Shown: positions 34,433 through 46,618, numbered from the stretch's first letter. The stretch: 64,000 nucleotides of DNA from Linyphia triangularis (GCA_963978545.1 OZ021725.1:9388846-9452845); one strand, 5' to 3'. Notes: a model not told the origin generated them from the sequence alone. Program-made: numbers and translations.

Positions 34433-35741
34433 CCAATATACCTTTCAAACCCATTGTACCTCATTATTCAGGGTAAAATTTTCAGTCTACACTTAAAGAA
34501 CACTTTTATAGCCAAGAAATACATTGGCACGTGGAACACAACTTTAGCAAAAAACTGTTCCATGAAACACAGTAGCCTTACTAAAAATCAATTTTCAATA
34601 AAAAATTGTTTTCGTATAAATTCTTAATCTTAAAAACAAGTTTTAAACGCGCGAAACACTTTGAAAAAGAAAACTGCGATTCCCAATAAAAAACTTTTCA
34701 ACTTTCTCAGACACTTGCAGCATCAAATTCCGAATAAATAAATTTGATGAAAAGAATTTACAAATCACATAGACTAGAAACTAGCGTTTAAAGATCGCAA
34801 TTTACTTTTACCCATGTTTTAACTTTAGAGTTTAAACCAATATCCCTTCATAAAACATAGATAAACATTTCTTTTTTCATAAAATACATACACTTAGAAA
34901 AAGACGAACAAAAACGACATCACGTTCCTGCCAAAAGGGCAGACGAAAAAAAATAAAAGGTAATTTTTTTTTTTAAAAAGTAAATAAATTTAGAGGGAGA
35001 AACTCTCTACTTTCCAAACTCACGAACCAAAAAGTGCAATTACAGAGCACATCGGATTTTCTTTTACAGACGCCATTTATTTCCGTACTGAAAAAAGGGT
35101 AAAGTGATATTAAAAAAAAAAAAAAAAAAAAAAATTCTTTCACGCTGTAAATCTTTTCTAAGTGGATATCTTTTTCACGACTTTTATAGAACTATCTTTT
35201 CTCTCCGAAAAAAATAAAATATCTTGAAATTCCATCTTTAGAAGTTTCTTTTAATAACCAGTATTTTATGGATGTCTTACAACGTCTCTTAGATGCTTCT
35301 CAGTCGTTTATTTTACATAGATTCCACAAAGATGTCAAAGATATTTTTTTTTGCGCGCTATAAAAAAAAAAAAAAAAAAAAAATGGTCGCTTATCGCCAG
35401 AAAGAAATAATAAGGCTTGATGGTGGTTATGCCACTTTTCTTCCTGTGTGCCGGACATGAAAAACGCATTAATCTTTATTTTGCTGAGTGGCTATCGTTG
35501 ACGCGTTGAAAAATATGCTTCGTGATTAACGACGAAAAGGCGGGGGGTTGCATTGGTTGCTAGGTAGACAATTAATTACTAATTATTAGCGTCTGCGGCC
35601 TTTTTTCTGTTGAAAGGTGTAATGAATTTTGGAACTGGAGGAATATGCTGGGGTTTGAGATGGTGGTAATTGAACGGAATATATAAGGAATAAATTCGAC
35701 AAGAAAAATTATGCGATCGCTAAATTTTTGTGGTGAGAGTT
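34433..35741. other. no gene seen
   Basis: Intronic DNA with two poly-A runs (35110, 35361). 35390-35640 is less AT-rich (ATTGGTTGCTAGG, GTCTGCGGCC) and could be a regulatory element, but nothing specific supports that. Confidence 0.3.
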
Positions 35742-36225
35742 ATACATTAGAAATCGCGAAATATGACTTAACAATGCAATTCCCTTCCCCCCCTCTTTTT
35801 TTTCCAACTCATCACCTGTATAATGATATTATTCCTTTTCTGAAACTCAATATACGTATGAAATTACAGTGGGTTTTGTGAACCTGTTTTGTATCGCATT
35901 AATTAGTATAAAAAACTTTAAACTTGTTTTCTGACGAATTACTTTTTAATGTTATAGAACTTAACTCCAACAGACATAACTTCAGAATGCACGGTCCGAA
36001 TTGTAATATTCAAATTATGTTTTGTAGAAAATAGCTGAGACAAAGGAACCAAGAAAAATCTATTTTATTTTGTTAAAAATAATTTTTTTTTAAAAATCCT
36101 TTTGATATATATATATATTATATATATAAATTTACAATTAATTAAATATTAAGACTAAATTCCCAATTCTGGTAGGGACCAAGTATCAGAATATTATATT
36201 TCATTTGCAATAAAAATCATACCAC
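35742..36225. repeat. diverged relative of the GGTATACATATACA element
   Basis: TTATACATTAGAAATCGCGAAAT and ATTACAGTGGGTTTTGTGAACC parallel the body of 29079-29801 in the same orientation. Both ends are degraded. Confidence 0.5.
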
Positions 36226-36279
36226 TGGTCAATTCCACCCCCCCCCCCCTCCCCATTTCTCTACGTTTTGGAACATTTT

Positions 36280-36545
36280 GATTTCAAAAAAGTGATTTAG
36301 AAAAAATGGATGTCTGTGGTCAGCATAACTCCCGAAGAAATTGACCTACGATGTTCAAATTTGGTGTGCGGGTTGGTGATGGTGCAGGGACCTACAATTA
36401 AGGTTTTCGTCAAAATTGCGCATGCGCACAAGGTAGCTGCCATTGAAAAAATCAGGTCTTTCTGCAATTGCTAAAAAACCCGGCTCCAACGATATTGTTT
36501 CAAATCGCTGTGGTAGTGCTTCTTAATTCTCAATTCGGCCAAAAA
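36280..36545 (-). repeat. dispersed repeat family G, fragment
   Basis: Reverse complement of the GGGAGTTATGCTGACC, GTCAAAATTGCGCATGCGC and GGTAGCTGCCATTG blocks of the family. Confidence 0.6.
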
Positions 36546-36671
36546 AAGGCCCTTTGTGCTTAGCATGGCATAAGAAGCAATCCTAACATTATGAAAATAT
36601 GGCATCAATTCCATTATTATTGGAAGGTAGCGATCCATATTTTTAATACCGGTATTTTTTTCATAATTTTA

Positions 36672-37076
36672 CAGTGTGGCCACAAAACTCAGGAAAAACA
36701 GTTCTCTGATAATTCCCGGATAGATTTCTAAAAAAATTCCCCGATTTTTCGGTAAACTTTTTTTCAAATTTCCCCAATTTTTCCAGATCTGTAGACAACC
36801 CTGATCAAACAGAACATGTATGCTAAAGAGATAACATGCCGATTTTTTAAAAATAGTTTTGGTAGTAATGATAAGTTTAAATTATTCCGTAACATTAAAC
36901 TTTTAGCGATTACTACAACACATTTTTTAGTGGCGTCAAAATACGTAAGAACGGAAATACATGCCTGAAAATAACCCTGATTTTCGTGAAATTTAAAAAA
37001 AATTCCCTAACATTTCCCTGAGTTTTACCAAAATCAATAAGGCTCCCTGACGTTTACAGGTTCTGCGGCCACTCTG
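36672..37076 (+). mobile_element. hAT-like MITE family I, copy 2
   Basis: CAGTGTGGCCACAAAACTC...GGTTCTGCGGCCACTCTG, 405 bp, with inverted ends of the CAGxGTGGCCAC type. Repeated AATTCCCxGA motifs fill the body. No exact 8-bp duplication is visible, but TTTTAATACCGGTATT occurs on both sides. Confidence 0.65.
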
Positions 37077-38038
37077 TTTTAATACCGGTATTTCTATCAT
37101 GGGATTTGTTTAAATTACTATCTCGGAACTAAAATTTTAAAGTATTTTTAAGTAACCTAGTATTTTGTTGTTGTTGTTATTGGTTGATATCTTTTTAACG
37201 TTTAATTAAATTCAAAAACGATAGAGGGAGAAAGTGAAAATTTTACTTTGCCATTTGCATGTTATAAATAATAACTACTTTTAAACCTTTTAGTGCATGA
37301 TTTTTTTCTTTCTTTACCGTGAAACTAGCGCTGTCCATGTAACTGGTGTTTATTACAATAAAGATACTAAAAAAATATTTTTTAAAATTACTAACTATTA
37401 CTACTACTTTTAAGACAAACTAACTATGACTGATATAATTAATTGCAATTTCAATAAAATATATTATTTCTCAAATCTTACTCCCAAGTTATGTGGCATA
37501 TATATGCTATGCACTAGAGGATTAATGACGACTTCCCAGCAATGATTCTATACCAGTAAATTCATCATTCCGTGCTGCCATCTATCGGGGGAAATGTCAA
37601 ACATAACTACCTAATCTAAATTCATAAATACCACGCCTTCGCACAAATCAATTAAAAACTAAATATAACTACCGCTAAGTATCTTTTTATATCCAATTCG
37701 ACGACAAGCAACCTTGCAAAAAATTTCCAGAAGCAAGCCCCCTCACAAAGACTTCCTTATTGTACATGATTTTTTTTTTTTGTGCAAGCAAAACAGAAAT
37801 AATTTTAGTGGTGATCATGACATTCCGTAGAACATTTGCCAATGTTTCTACTCACTCCGGAAGAAGAAAATAACTGAAGCAGTATTGATTTAGGTTACGG
37901 TCGCGTCTATTTTTAATGTTGAGTACTTTTTTTTCTTTTTTTTTTTAATGAAAGAGGAGTCTGTCAGAGTCGAATAAAGATGTCTGAAAGGTAACGAGGT
38001 GAAACCATTGTCGAAAAAAACATTGACTTATGTTACTT
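37077..38038. other. no gene seen
   Basis: Intronic AT-rich DNA without supported features. Confidence 0.4.
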
Positions 38039-39223
38039 CAGGGTGGCAACAAAATTCAGGAAAAAAAAGTTCCCAGATAATTCCTAATAAATTACCTGAT
38101 TTTACGACTAATTTTTTTTTTTTTTTTTAAATTTCCCCACATTTTTCAACTTTTATAGTTGTGATGACACCCAGATGAAATAGAACACGTATACTAAAGA
38201 GATAGCAAGTCATTTAAATAAAATAAAATTAGTTGAGGCGTTAATGAAAAGTTTAGATTAATCCGTAACACTAAACTTCCAGCGATTACTATTATAATTC
38301 TCCGGGTAAATCAAGCCATAATACAGATTAAGGGGGTCCAGTACCGAAATTTCTTCAAAAATCCTAATTTTTTTTTTCTGATTTTAAAAAATAGTTCTTA
38401 CATTCCTGAAGAGAATGATGTTTTTATCTTATTCCTTCGTTGATTAGAACGCCACGAAATTACCTGTGATTTAAACATCACTAATGGGCGTAACACCTTG
38501 AAGCGTCTGCTTAAAGTGCGTTTTTCGAGCACTAGTGTTTTTCACAGTTGTTGCATATTCAAATCGATATATCTCTAGAACCATTAACAATTGGCCATTC
38601 AAATTAAAGGAGCATTTAATTTATATAGTTTTAAATATTTTGTCTTCGCAGAATTTTATTTTTTTAATTCTGTTTTAAAATATAACATTTAGCGTAAAAG
38701 ATAACATAAAAAAAAAGCAAAAATTTCAATATTTTAACTTTGAGAATTTTTTTAATTTTTTTTAATTCACCTATCAAAATTCTGTGATGACAAAATTTTC
38801 TTTATATAATTATGTATTACAGAAAGCTTTCACTTTGAATTTTTTTTTATTTTTTCTTGACTTATATCAAAATACGCAAACATCAATTATTATGGATTTT
38901 TCTTGGTTTTTAATTTTTTTTTTAAATAACTAAACACAATATTTAAAAAAAAAAAAAAAAAAAACATTTTCTCAAAGATATATAAATAGTATCTCATATA
39001 TAAAATAAATTTTTGACATAAAAATGTACATAAATAAAGTTTTTTTTTTATTTTCGGTACCGGACCCCCTTAACGGGGAAACCTACCTTCAGAACAATGT
39101 CAGAAAATTTCCCTGACTTCCGAGAAATTAAAAAAAAATTCCCAGACATTTCCCTGAATTTTTTTTCCAGAATCAGAAAGCTCCCTGACCTTTCCCTGAT
39201 TTCCAGGATCTGTGGCCACCCTT
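38039..39223 (+). mobile_element. hAT-like MITE family I, copy 3, split by a TTAA element
   Basis: CAGGGTGGCAACAAAATTCAGG...TGTGGCCACCCTT, the same family as 36672. Flanks share TTACTT. The TTAA-flanked element at 38332 is inserted within it. Confidence 0.65.
38332..39069. mobile_element. TTAA-flanked element with GGGGGTCC ends
   Basis: TTAA|GGGGGTCCAGTACCGAAA...TTTCGGTACCGGACCCCC|TTAA, 738 bp, with exact TTAA flanks (38328-38331 and 39070-39073). The body is very AT-rich without coding capacity. Confidence 0.8.
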
Positions 39224-39455
39224 TACTTTCAAATACTCATAAGTTAACATAGGGGGAAACATGGCATAAAAGTTTTGCATTCGGTCAAAATTATAATTTC
39301 ATTTCTACACATTTTGGATAGTGCTGAAGAGAGCATCTTAGAAAGAGACAAAAACTAAAAGTTTAAATTTTCCACAATTTGCACGCAACTTTTACATGAA
39401 TTATTCTTATGTTGGTCGTCTATTGAGAAAGATTTACTTGAGATCAGGTTAGAAA

Positions 39456-39558
39456 ACCAGGGGTGAGGTACATCGCACAACTTTCAATTTCACTACTTAC
39501 ATAAAAATGGCTAGTTTGGCGATATTTTTGGCAATAATTTTTATACGGGCAAAGAAGA

Positions 39559-39595
<37 letters not shown>

Positions 39596-39832
39596 GCGAA
39601 GTTATTCGATAGACATTACATAGTTCTTTATTATGTGTGAAACAGGAAAAGAATCATTCGTTGATGGATGATGCCTAAGGGCAGAAGCTCTGTGTTAAAG
39701 GCACTCGGTTTCGAAATTTTTACGCTTTTACAGCATTTTTACGGGAATTTGAAGGTGGGGACGATTAGAACACCTTAGGAGCAGAGAGATTTTAATAAAA
39801 ATCGTTTGAGACCTTTTTTCAGCAATGGTTGG

Positions 39833-39870
<38 letters not shown>

Positions 39871-40105
39871 GATTTTTGTTCTCATGATATCAACCTTATG
39901 CGCATGCGCGATTTTGACGCAAGCCTTAATTGGTAGGTCGCATGAACACCACTAAATCCGCACACAAAACTTGGAACATCGTAGATCAATTTGTTTGGGA
40001 GTTATGCTGATAACGTACAATACGGACAAACATTTTTTTCTTGACGACTTTTTAGAAATAAAGGTGTTCGTAAACATGGGAAAATAAAAAAAAAATAAAA
40101 AAATT
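39456..40105 (+). repeat. dispersed repeat family G, copy 3
   Basis: It begins CAGGGGTGAGGTACATCGCAC and contains GGCTAGTTTGGCGATATT, ACAGCATTTTTACGGGAATT, GGAGTTATGCTGATAACG and two long poly-A runs (39560, 39835). Confidence 0.6.
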
Positions 40106-40276
40106 GAAAGTAAATAAGAAAAGATTATAAAGAACTCTGAATGTGGTAAGTTACAAAATCATTATAAAGAATCTTGAAAAAGAATCGATAAAACTTTTCC
40201 TTTGTAATTTGGTAGTATAGGAAGAATAGTTTAATTAAAAGTTTGCTCGGATAGATTCCGATAAAACAATTCTCAC

Positions 40277-40435
40277 CTGATTTGCCTGTGGTAGTCCGGA
40301 GAGTGTTCGGACGTGGGTGACGTCATGCTTTCGAAGTCGAGAGTGACGTCAGGGGATGGCGGTGTAACCTGCGCAACTGGCTGGCTCTCGATGAACTTCA
40401 CGCGCACCTTGGCGGGGTGCACCCGAGATTCTTCC
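40277..40435 (-). CDS. internal coding exon of the CaaX-protein gene
   Basis: On the minus strand a textbook acceptor (TTTTTTTCTCTTTGTAG) and donor (CAG|GTGAGA) bound a 159-bp exon with one open frame of 52 codons: EESRVHPAKVRVKFIESQPV, then VAQVTPPSPDVTLDF, ESMTSPTSEHSPDYHRQI. The exon leaves two bases (AG) that complete to Ser with the C at the start of the terminal exon (13694), so the two fit one transcript with a ~26.6 kb intron. The peptide is hydrophilic and Ser/Pro/Thr-rich, with several SP/TP sites that could be phosphorylated (inference). Composition is far from the AT-rich surroundings. Earlier exons must lie beyond 40435 or outside the window. Confidence 0.7.
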
Positions 40436-40629
40436 CTACAAAGAGAAAAAAATAAAACAGATCAACATCACGAAGCTTGTGTCAAAGCTCATTTATTATT
40501 GCATCAAATATGACATTAAACATAGAAACACGTGCAATTTTTTCCCAACATACCGAAAGGAATTTAAATAGTAATTTTGAATAATGAAGGGGGAGGGGGA
40601 GGGGGGGGGGGCGCAGTGAGAATTAAAAA

Positions 40630-41360
40630 AAATTTAGGTAAGAATTTTAGGGATAATTCCAAAAATTCCAGGAATATTTTAGAGATGATTTAAAAAATTT
40701 TTTAAGGGATGATTTTAAAAATTTTAGGAATAATCCTTAAGCTTTAGGGATAATTCTTAAATTTTTAGGGATACTTTTAAATTGTTAAGGATAATTCTAA
40801 AATTATAAGGGATAATTCTTAAATTTTTAGGGATACTTTTAAATTGTTAAGGATAATTCTAAAATTATAAGGGATAATTCTTAAATTTTTAGGGATACTT
40901 TTAAATTGTTAAGGATAATTCTAAAATTATAAGGGATAATTCTTAAATTTTTAGGGATACTTTTAAATTGTTAGGGATAATTCTAAAATTATAAGGGATA
41001 ATTCTTAAATTTTTAGGGATACTTTTAAATTGTTAAGGATAATTCTAAAATTATAAGGGATAATTCTTAAATTTTTAGGGATACTTTTAAATTGTTAGGG
41101 ATAATTCTAAAATTATAAGGGATAATTCTTAAATTTTTAGGGATACTTTTAAATTGTTAAGGATAATTCTAAAATTATAAGGGATAATTCTTAAATTTTT
41201 AGGGATACTTTTAAATTGTTAAGGATAATTCTAAAATTATAAGGGATAATCCATAAATTTTTAGGGATACTTTTAAATTGTTAGGGATAATTCTAAAATT
41301 ATAAGGGATAATTCTTAAATTTTTAGGTAGAGTTCTTAAAATTTTAGGGATAATTCAAAA
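40630..41360 (+). repeat. 62-bp satellite array
   Basis: Nine near-identical units of AATTCTAAAATTATAAGGGA TAATTCTTAAATTTTTAGGG ATACTTTTAAATTGTTAAGG AT. Degenerate single motifs (AATTTTAGGGATAATT) flank it. A poly-G run lies just upstream (~40600). Confidence 0.9.
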
Positions 41361-41914
41361 ACTATTAGGGATATTTCTTTTGGAGCTGACATAGGGTTTC
41401 TAACACATATATTCTTAAAAAGCTTGTTTTAATATAGGTAAAAAACTGTCAATCTAAAATTGAACGTTAACCAACTTTTTAGCAAAATAACAGTTATATA
41501 ATCATACAATTCCGATAAACATGCGAATTTAAGTTTAAATCCACTTTTCAAATCTGGTGGAATATCGGGGGGGGGGGGGGGAAGGGAGGGGATTCCCGTG
41601 TTTCGAAGGCTAATTGGTAAATTTATAAAAAATATCCATTCGGAAATCTAACAATACCAATAGCACAACTTTTATAATTTTGGCTTGTCTGATATTTGCA
41701 TATCGGCGTTAAAGCCTAAAAAGCAAAAGACGAAATGTCCTTCCACCATACATAACATTCACAAAATAATAAGACGCGCAACCAAGAAGATAATAAACAA
41801 CATTTACCAAGAAATTATACACTATTGCATAACGGAACATTTCGCAGGTTGTTCCTTCAAAAGCTCAATAGCAAATTCGTCAAACTGTCAAAACATATTA
41901 AATCCAAAACATAT
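41361..41914. other. no gene seen
   Basis: Contains a poly-G run (~41567-41581) and an 88-codon open stretch (41685-41951) that runs into the LTR and has no motif. Not called. Confidence 0.35.
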
Positions 41915-42683
41915 TGTTACGAATTTTTGTATATTTGTAAATATTTCGTAGTGTTAATTTTGTAAATAGGACAATTTATGTACATTTCGCATAAGGAAGT
42001 GCAATAGTTCGTCTTAACTTGGCTTCCCTGCAATATGGGTCTTAATGCTTGATAACGAGTTTTACAGAGGTAAAGCTGGGAAGTGAGTTTTACAAGGAGC
42101 AGGGCATTTAAAATTATGGTAATGGCAATCTCGCCATGTTGGCGAGATAGAGCCAAGTTGGCGACGGTTTTGGCGACTAATTTTTGTCGCCAAATTTGGC
42201 GAGAAATCGCAAAATTTGGCTACCATTTGGCGACATTTTCGGTCCCCATGTACATGTATAGGACTTTTCGACTACGATCTGGAAAGTTCTCCAAATTTCT
42301 ATCTCTGTAAGATTCACGAAGTATTGAGTCCTATATAAGACCGGCCGTGAGTGGAGTTGGTTGGTTAGTCAGTTGACTGAAATTACTGAGTTAGTTAGTC
42401 AGTGGAGTTACTGACTGAGAGTGGAGCTGTCTCTCAGCGAACATTCAGAGAGTTCCGAAAGTGAACTGTATTGCATTGTCTTTTGCGGCGATTTTAGCAG
42501 TTGTGTTGTCAAGTTTCTAACTGCTGTTTTGTGCTCTATTGTTGTGAAAAGAGCTGTATTGAGTCTACTAGAACGAGAAGTTCTGGAGTTGTAAGAGAAT
42601 CTGCGAAGAGTTATAACGGAATAAATTTCTGTAAGTTTTTTATCTGCTCTGGCTTCAAATCTTTCGAACCCGTCCACGCAACA
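41915..42683 (+). mobile_element. solo LTR of the Gypsy family
   Basis: TGTTACG...CGCAACA, 769 bp, flanked by ATAT on both sides (41911-41914 and 42684-42687). TTGGCGA cluster near 42135-42235, TATATAAG near 42333, AATAAA near 42620. Confidence 0.9.
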
Positions 42684-42687
42684 ATAT

Positions 42688-43102
42688 TTAACCAGCCGTA
42701 AGAATACTTAAATAAAGACACCCACGACCACCCTTTAATCATCCTTTAAATAAGTACAAATTATTTCTGGGGAACTTATTTCCAGAGATGAAATCGCCGA
42801 CTCAAGCGGAAATAACATCTTGATGAAGAATTAAAAAAGGGTTTAATTTCGCCCTCTAAAGACAATATTGGCATTGGAAGCATCTCAAAAACCCAATTCG
42901 GCGTTTTACCAATTACGTGGGATTTCGCGTAATAGCTATTTTTAAGGACGTCGCAGTTGCTTACGTACGAACAGAAAAAGGAAATAGAAAAGATAAAACG
43001 CCGAGGGGTTCTCGGAAGTACTTTTGGGACACGGAGAAAAGGTTATTGTTGATGATGTCGATGGTGATGGATGGTTTTCTTGAGAAGCTCTGCAATGCAT
43101 TA
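42688..43102. other. no gene seen
   Basis: Unique-looking DNA. A 77-codon open stretch (42917-43150) overlaps the next fold-back element and has no motif. Confidence 0.35.
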
Positions 43103-43295
43103 GCCCGAGAGGTGACTGCGTGTTTAGGAACTTATCTAAGATTATTCTGATTTTTTTTTTTTTTAATTATAGAACATAGAGAAATGTTAGTACAAGATCA
43201 TGAATCCAGTGGTCTTCCGAGGTAAAAATGGCCGAAACTATTCCAAAATCGATTGAGTGAGTTGAACTAAATCCGATTGCCAGATGTGTCATAAC

Positions 43296-43327
<32 letters not shown>

Positions 43328-43810
43328 GAATTCTCATTATTTGTTAAGTGGTAATCCATTGCTTTTTAATTTTCAATGAGGAAAATTGCAGACGATATTT
43401 ATTCTCTGGAAAAAAAAAAAAAAAAATTACTTCCATTTTGGTAAAAGTGAGCCAAGTTGGCGATAAATATTACGTCACTGATGACGTAATATTCATTGCC
43501 AACTTGGCTCACTTTTATAAGATTAAATATCTTGACGACAGGGAACACAAATCGTCTGCAACCTTTTTAATTGAAGATTAGAGAGTGGTGGGTTACCAGA
43601 AAGAAATGGTTATATTTTGACAAGTTATGACATATTTGGCAAACGGATTTAGTTCAACTCATTCAAAGTCGATTTTTAAATAGTTTCGACCATTTTTGCC
43701 TCGGCAGACCAGTGGATTTATGATCTAGTACAAACATTTCTATACATTCTAGAACAAAAATTCAGAATTATGTTCGATGAGGTATTTAAACACGCAGTCG
43801 CCTCTCAATG
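43103..43810. mobile_element. fold-back element, older copy 5
   Basis: TA|GCCCGAGAGGTGACTGCG...CGCAGTCGCCTCTCAATG|TA, 708 bp, more diverged. The centre is a strong palindrome: GCCAAGTTGGCGATAAATAT, TTACGTCA, CTGATGACGTAATATT, GCCAACTTGGC (about 43452-43510). Confidence 0.75.
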
Positions 43811-44040
43811 TATATGTAAGCTGCAGCTGTACTTGCAGGGTCTTTCAAGAAGGAGTCTCTTAACTTTGAAATGACATAACCACGAAACAGAGAGGGACAG
43901 AAAAAAAGAGACTCGTAGTATGTTGGATAAACAGGCATGGAATTTTAAATGCACCAGATAACAAAATTAGTTACGGTATTCAAATGTGGCAACAAATTAC
44001 AGTAAAATCTGAATAAGACGCAATTTTATCGTGTTAATCA

Positions 44041-44380
44041 CATCGATATAGATAAACAACTGGATAGACTGCTCCGATGTCGATGCGCAAGGGAGGAAAA
44101 CGCGCCGGTGGTTGATGATGATGGGTGGACGATTAACCAATCACAGTTCACTTTTATAGTTGGGTGGGAATACGAGAAACCATTTAAAGTGCTATTGTAG
44201 ATTTTTTTAGAAACATTACTACTAATTAAGGTCTACTATTGACATTTCCGCTGTGTACAACCCAAGATTTTATTTTCAATCCTTGGCAATTCGAATTTTT
44301 TTTGTCCACCCAACGATATAGCAACGGCTTCATTTTCCCCAGCGTTGAGCAGTCTATCCAGTTATTTATCTATATCGATG
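44041..44380. mobile_element. CATCGATA family DNA transposon with intact 8-bp duplication
   Basis: CATCGATATAGATAAACAAC...TTATCTATATCGATG, 340 bp with ~34-bp inverted ends, flanked by GTTAATCA on both sides (44033-44040 and 44381-44388). An 8-bp duplication with ends starting CA fits P-type elements better than hAT (whose ends usually start CAG/TAG). An inverted CCAAT-type box (TAACCAATCACAG) is conserved among copies. Confidence 0.85.
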
Positions 44381-44639
44381 GTTAATCATTTTACTGGATA
44401 ATGATTACCAAACGTTGACTTCTGCGAAATGCAGTGGTGGGAAATACGACCAAATGGAAATGGGCCCCATCGGTAAACCATATGCAGCTATCAGAAAATG
44501 TACTCAAATTAATTCATTTTGCAAACCAGTGGATTCCAAATTCTCTAACTGTCTATCCAACACACCACAAGTCTCTTCTTTCTGTCTCTCATTATTTCGT
44601 AGTTAAGTCATTTAAAAAGTTAGATGTTAAAGATGTTGT

Positions 44640-45145
44640 ATATTTGCGTTAAAATTACACGCAGAGTGATAATAATATAATCTATAAAAAAAAATCCTTG
44701 ATATGTATTGTCAATTTTTATACTCATTAACACAGCTCCGATATCAAAAACATTTCTATCAGCAAAATGTGCGACAAACTACGTTTCAAAACTTATTTAT
44801 TAAAAATGAACGTGAATTTATGCTCTCACAATATCATCGATCTTTTTCAGATTGAAGTAATTTTATTTAATCAAAAAAAAAAAGTTTGGAAACAGGAAAG
44901 AGTTTCAACAATGGCTAATATGGTGCGATTGGATGACGGCAAGTTGGTTTATTAGTATTCCGTAAAAGCGACCTTTTAGTGACAGTAACAGCCCCAAAAT
45001 TTGATAGAATGCATTGTCATCGACATCGAACCTATCTGTCAAGTTTCAGACCGATTGGACGACGGCAAGGGGGTTAATTAGGCCTCCGCAGATTCCGTTC
45101 CCATCGACAAACAAACACAAAAAAAAAAAAAAAGGATTTAAAAAA
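44640..45145 (+). repeat. dispersed repeat family F, copy 2
   Basis: From ATAATAATATAATC through AACATTTCTATCAGCAAAAT, GGATGACGGCAAGTTGGTTT, CATCGACATCGAACCTATC to an A-rich end with GGATTTAAAA. No protein recognised. Confidence 0.55.
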
Positions 45146-45446
45146 GATACAGCAACTCAAGCTAAATTTCCGATGACATCGTTTCTGTAAATCCATTGAG
45201 AATTGCAATTGAGAATTTTCCAAGTAAATCCGGAGGGAAAGCCACTTCTCCAAAATGGTCCAGAAAAGAGGCGACTCGACAGTTTTTGTCGAAACTAGAT
45301 GTATGGGTTTGGTAAAGGAAAGACAATCTTGAAAATTTCACTTGCGACAACGGTACGATTTTGATCGTGTTATGATTGGTAACAAAATACAGTTCATTTC
45401 ATGGTTAGTTTGTTGTCTCGCGGAAATTAAATCACGGGGAGAGAAC

Positions 45447-45783
45447 CATCGATATAGATAAACAACTGGATAGACTGCTCCATTGTCAATGAAAAGAGAA
45501 AAACGCGCCGGGGATTGCGAAGCTGGTGGGAAGATTAACCAATCACAGTTCACTTTTATAGTTGGATGGGAATGCGAAAAACCTTGTAAAGTGTTAGAGT
45601 ATATATTTTTTTTTGCACATTATTACTAATTAAGGTCTACTATTGACATTTCTGATGTGTACAACCCAAAATTTTATTTTCAATCCTCGGCAATCCGTAT
45701 TTTTTATCCCACCAATGGCATCTGGCAACGGCTTCATTTTCCCAGCGTTAAGCAGTCTATCCAGTTGTTTATCTATATCGATG
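45447..45783. mobile_element. CATCGATA family DNA transposon with intact 8-bp duplication
   Basis: CATCGATATAGATAAACAAC...GTTTATCTATATCGATG, 337 bp, flanked by GAGAGAAC on both sides (45439-45446 and 45784-45791). Second perfect 8-bp duplication for this family. Confidence 0.88.
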
Positions 45784-45791
45784 GAGAGAAC

Positions 45792-46312
45792 TAAACTACG
45801 TGATCGGAGCTTTTTTCCATTACTAGTATTCGCTTAGGAGAAATACTAGCTGGAGAATTTTATTCAAATTTAAGAAACTGTATATATTTCTACTAATTAA
45901 AAAAAAAGACTTATAAGTTTCATAATCAGAACACGAAACTCTAATTATCAGACAAGGGAACGACTTACAGAAACCAGAAGAAATAATATTATCCATAAAA
46001 ACAAAGTTTTTAATATAAATCCCTTATATGCTGTGATGACGTCACCCACCACTGGTTAATATTGGTTTGGTTTTTCTGAATTTTAGGCTATTGGGGCTTT
46101 GCCCTTAGTGAAGCATTGGTTGACTATATTATGGACATCTTGGCTTCTTTATGCGAATTTAGAAATTGGCTTCTTTATGCAATTTAAATGATGCAAGTGG
46201 TATTATATAAATGTGGCTTTTCACAGTTCTAATCAGTCTCGTGTTTTACGGCGAAGATCGCCCAAACAGTAGTTAGCTCAAATGTCTTTTGAGTGGAGTG
46301 CCTTACCGACCT
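45792..46312. other. no gene seen; family F fragment
   Basis: 45975-46035 matches the 5' part of family F (CCATAAAAACAAAGTTTTTAAT). The remainder is unassigned. Confidence 0.35.
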
Positions 46313-46325
46313 ACGTTATTTTCGG

Positions 46326-46510
46326 TTGGTTGGTTGGTTGTTTTCAGATTATCTGGCGCCGTCAGCAACAAGAGGGCTATAATGCACCGAAACATTCGTC
46401 ATTAGACAAGCCAACATACATTTACAAACACCCATGCCAACACGGGACTCGGAACCCGCAACCTCGCGGTCTAGAAGCTAGCACACTAACCACTATACCG
46501 TTTAGTCGGC
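46326..46510 (-). mobile_element. tRNA-derived SINE, copy 1
   Basis: Minus strand: GTATAGTGGTTAGTGTGCT (box A-like), GGTTGCGGGTTCCGAGTCCC (box B-like), a tRNA-unrelated body and a (CCAA)n tail. Flanked by a 13-bp duplication ACGTTATTTTCGG. Confidence 0.85.
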
Positions 46511-46618
46511 ACGTTATTTTCGGAAGTCCAAGTTCCCAGGTGCCTGCTATAACTTCAAAGTGACCTACGGGTTATTGTTTTCTCTCGCTGTTCAGAAGTA
46601 CTACCATACCAGTCCCGG

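Noticed and set aside
40730..41335. CRISPR-like or iteron array
   Set aside because: Pure tandem 62-bp units with no spacers and no adjacent genes.
46440..46500. True tRNA gene within the SINE
   Set aside because: Box B has an extra base, stems do not pair, and the unit is repeated with SINE tails and target duplications.
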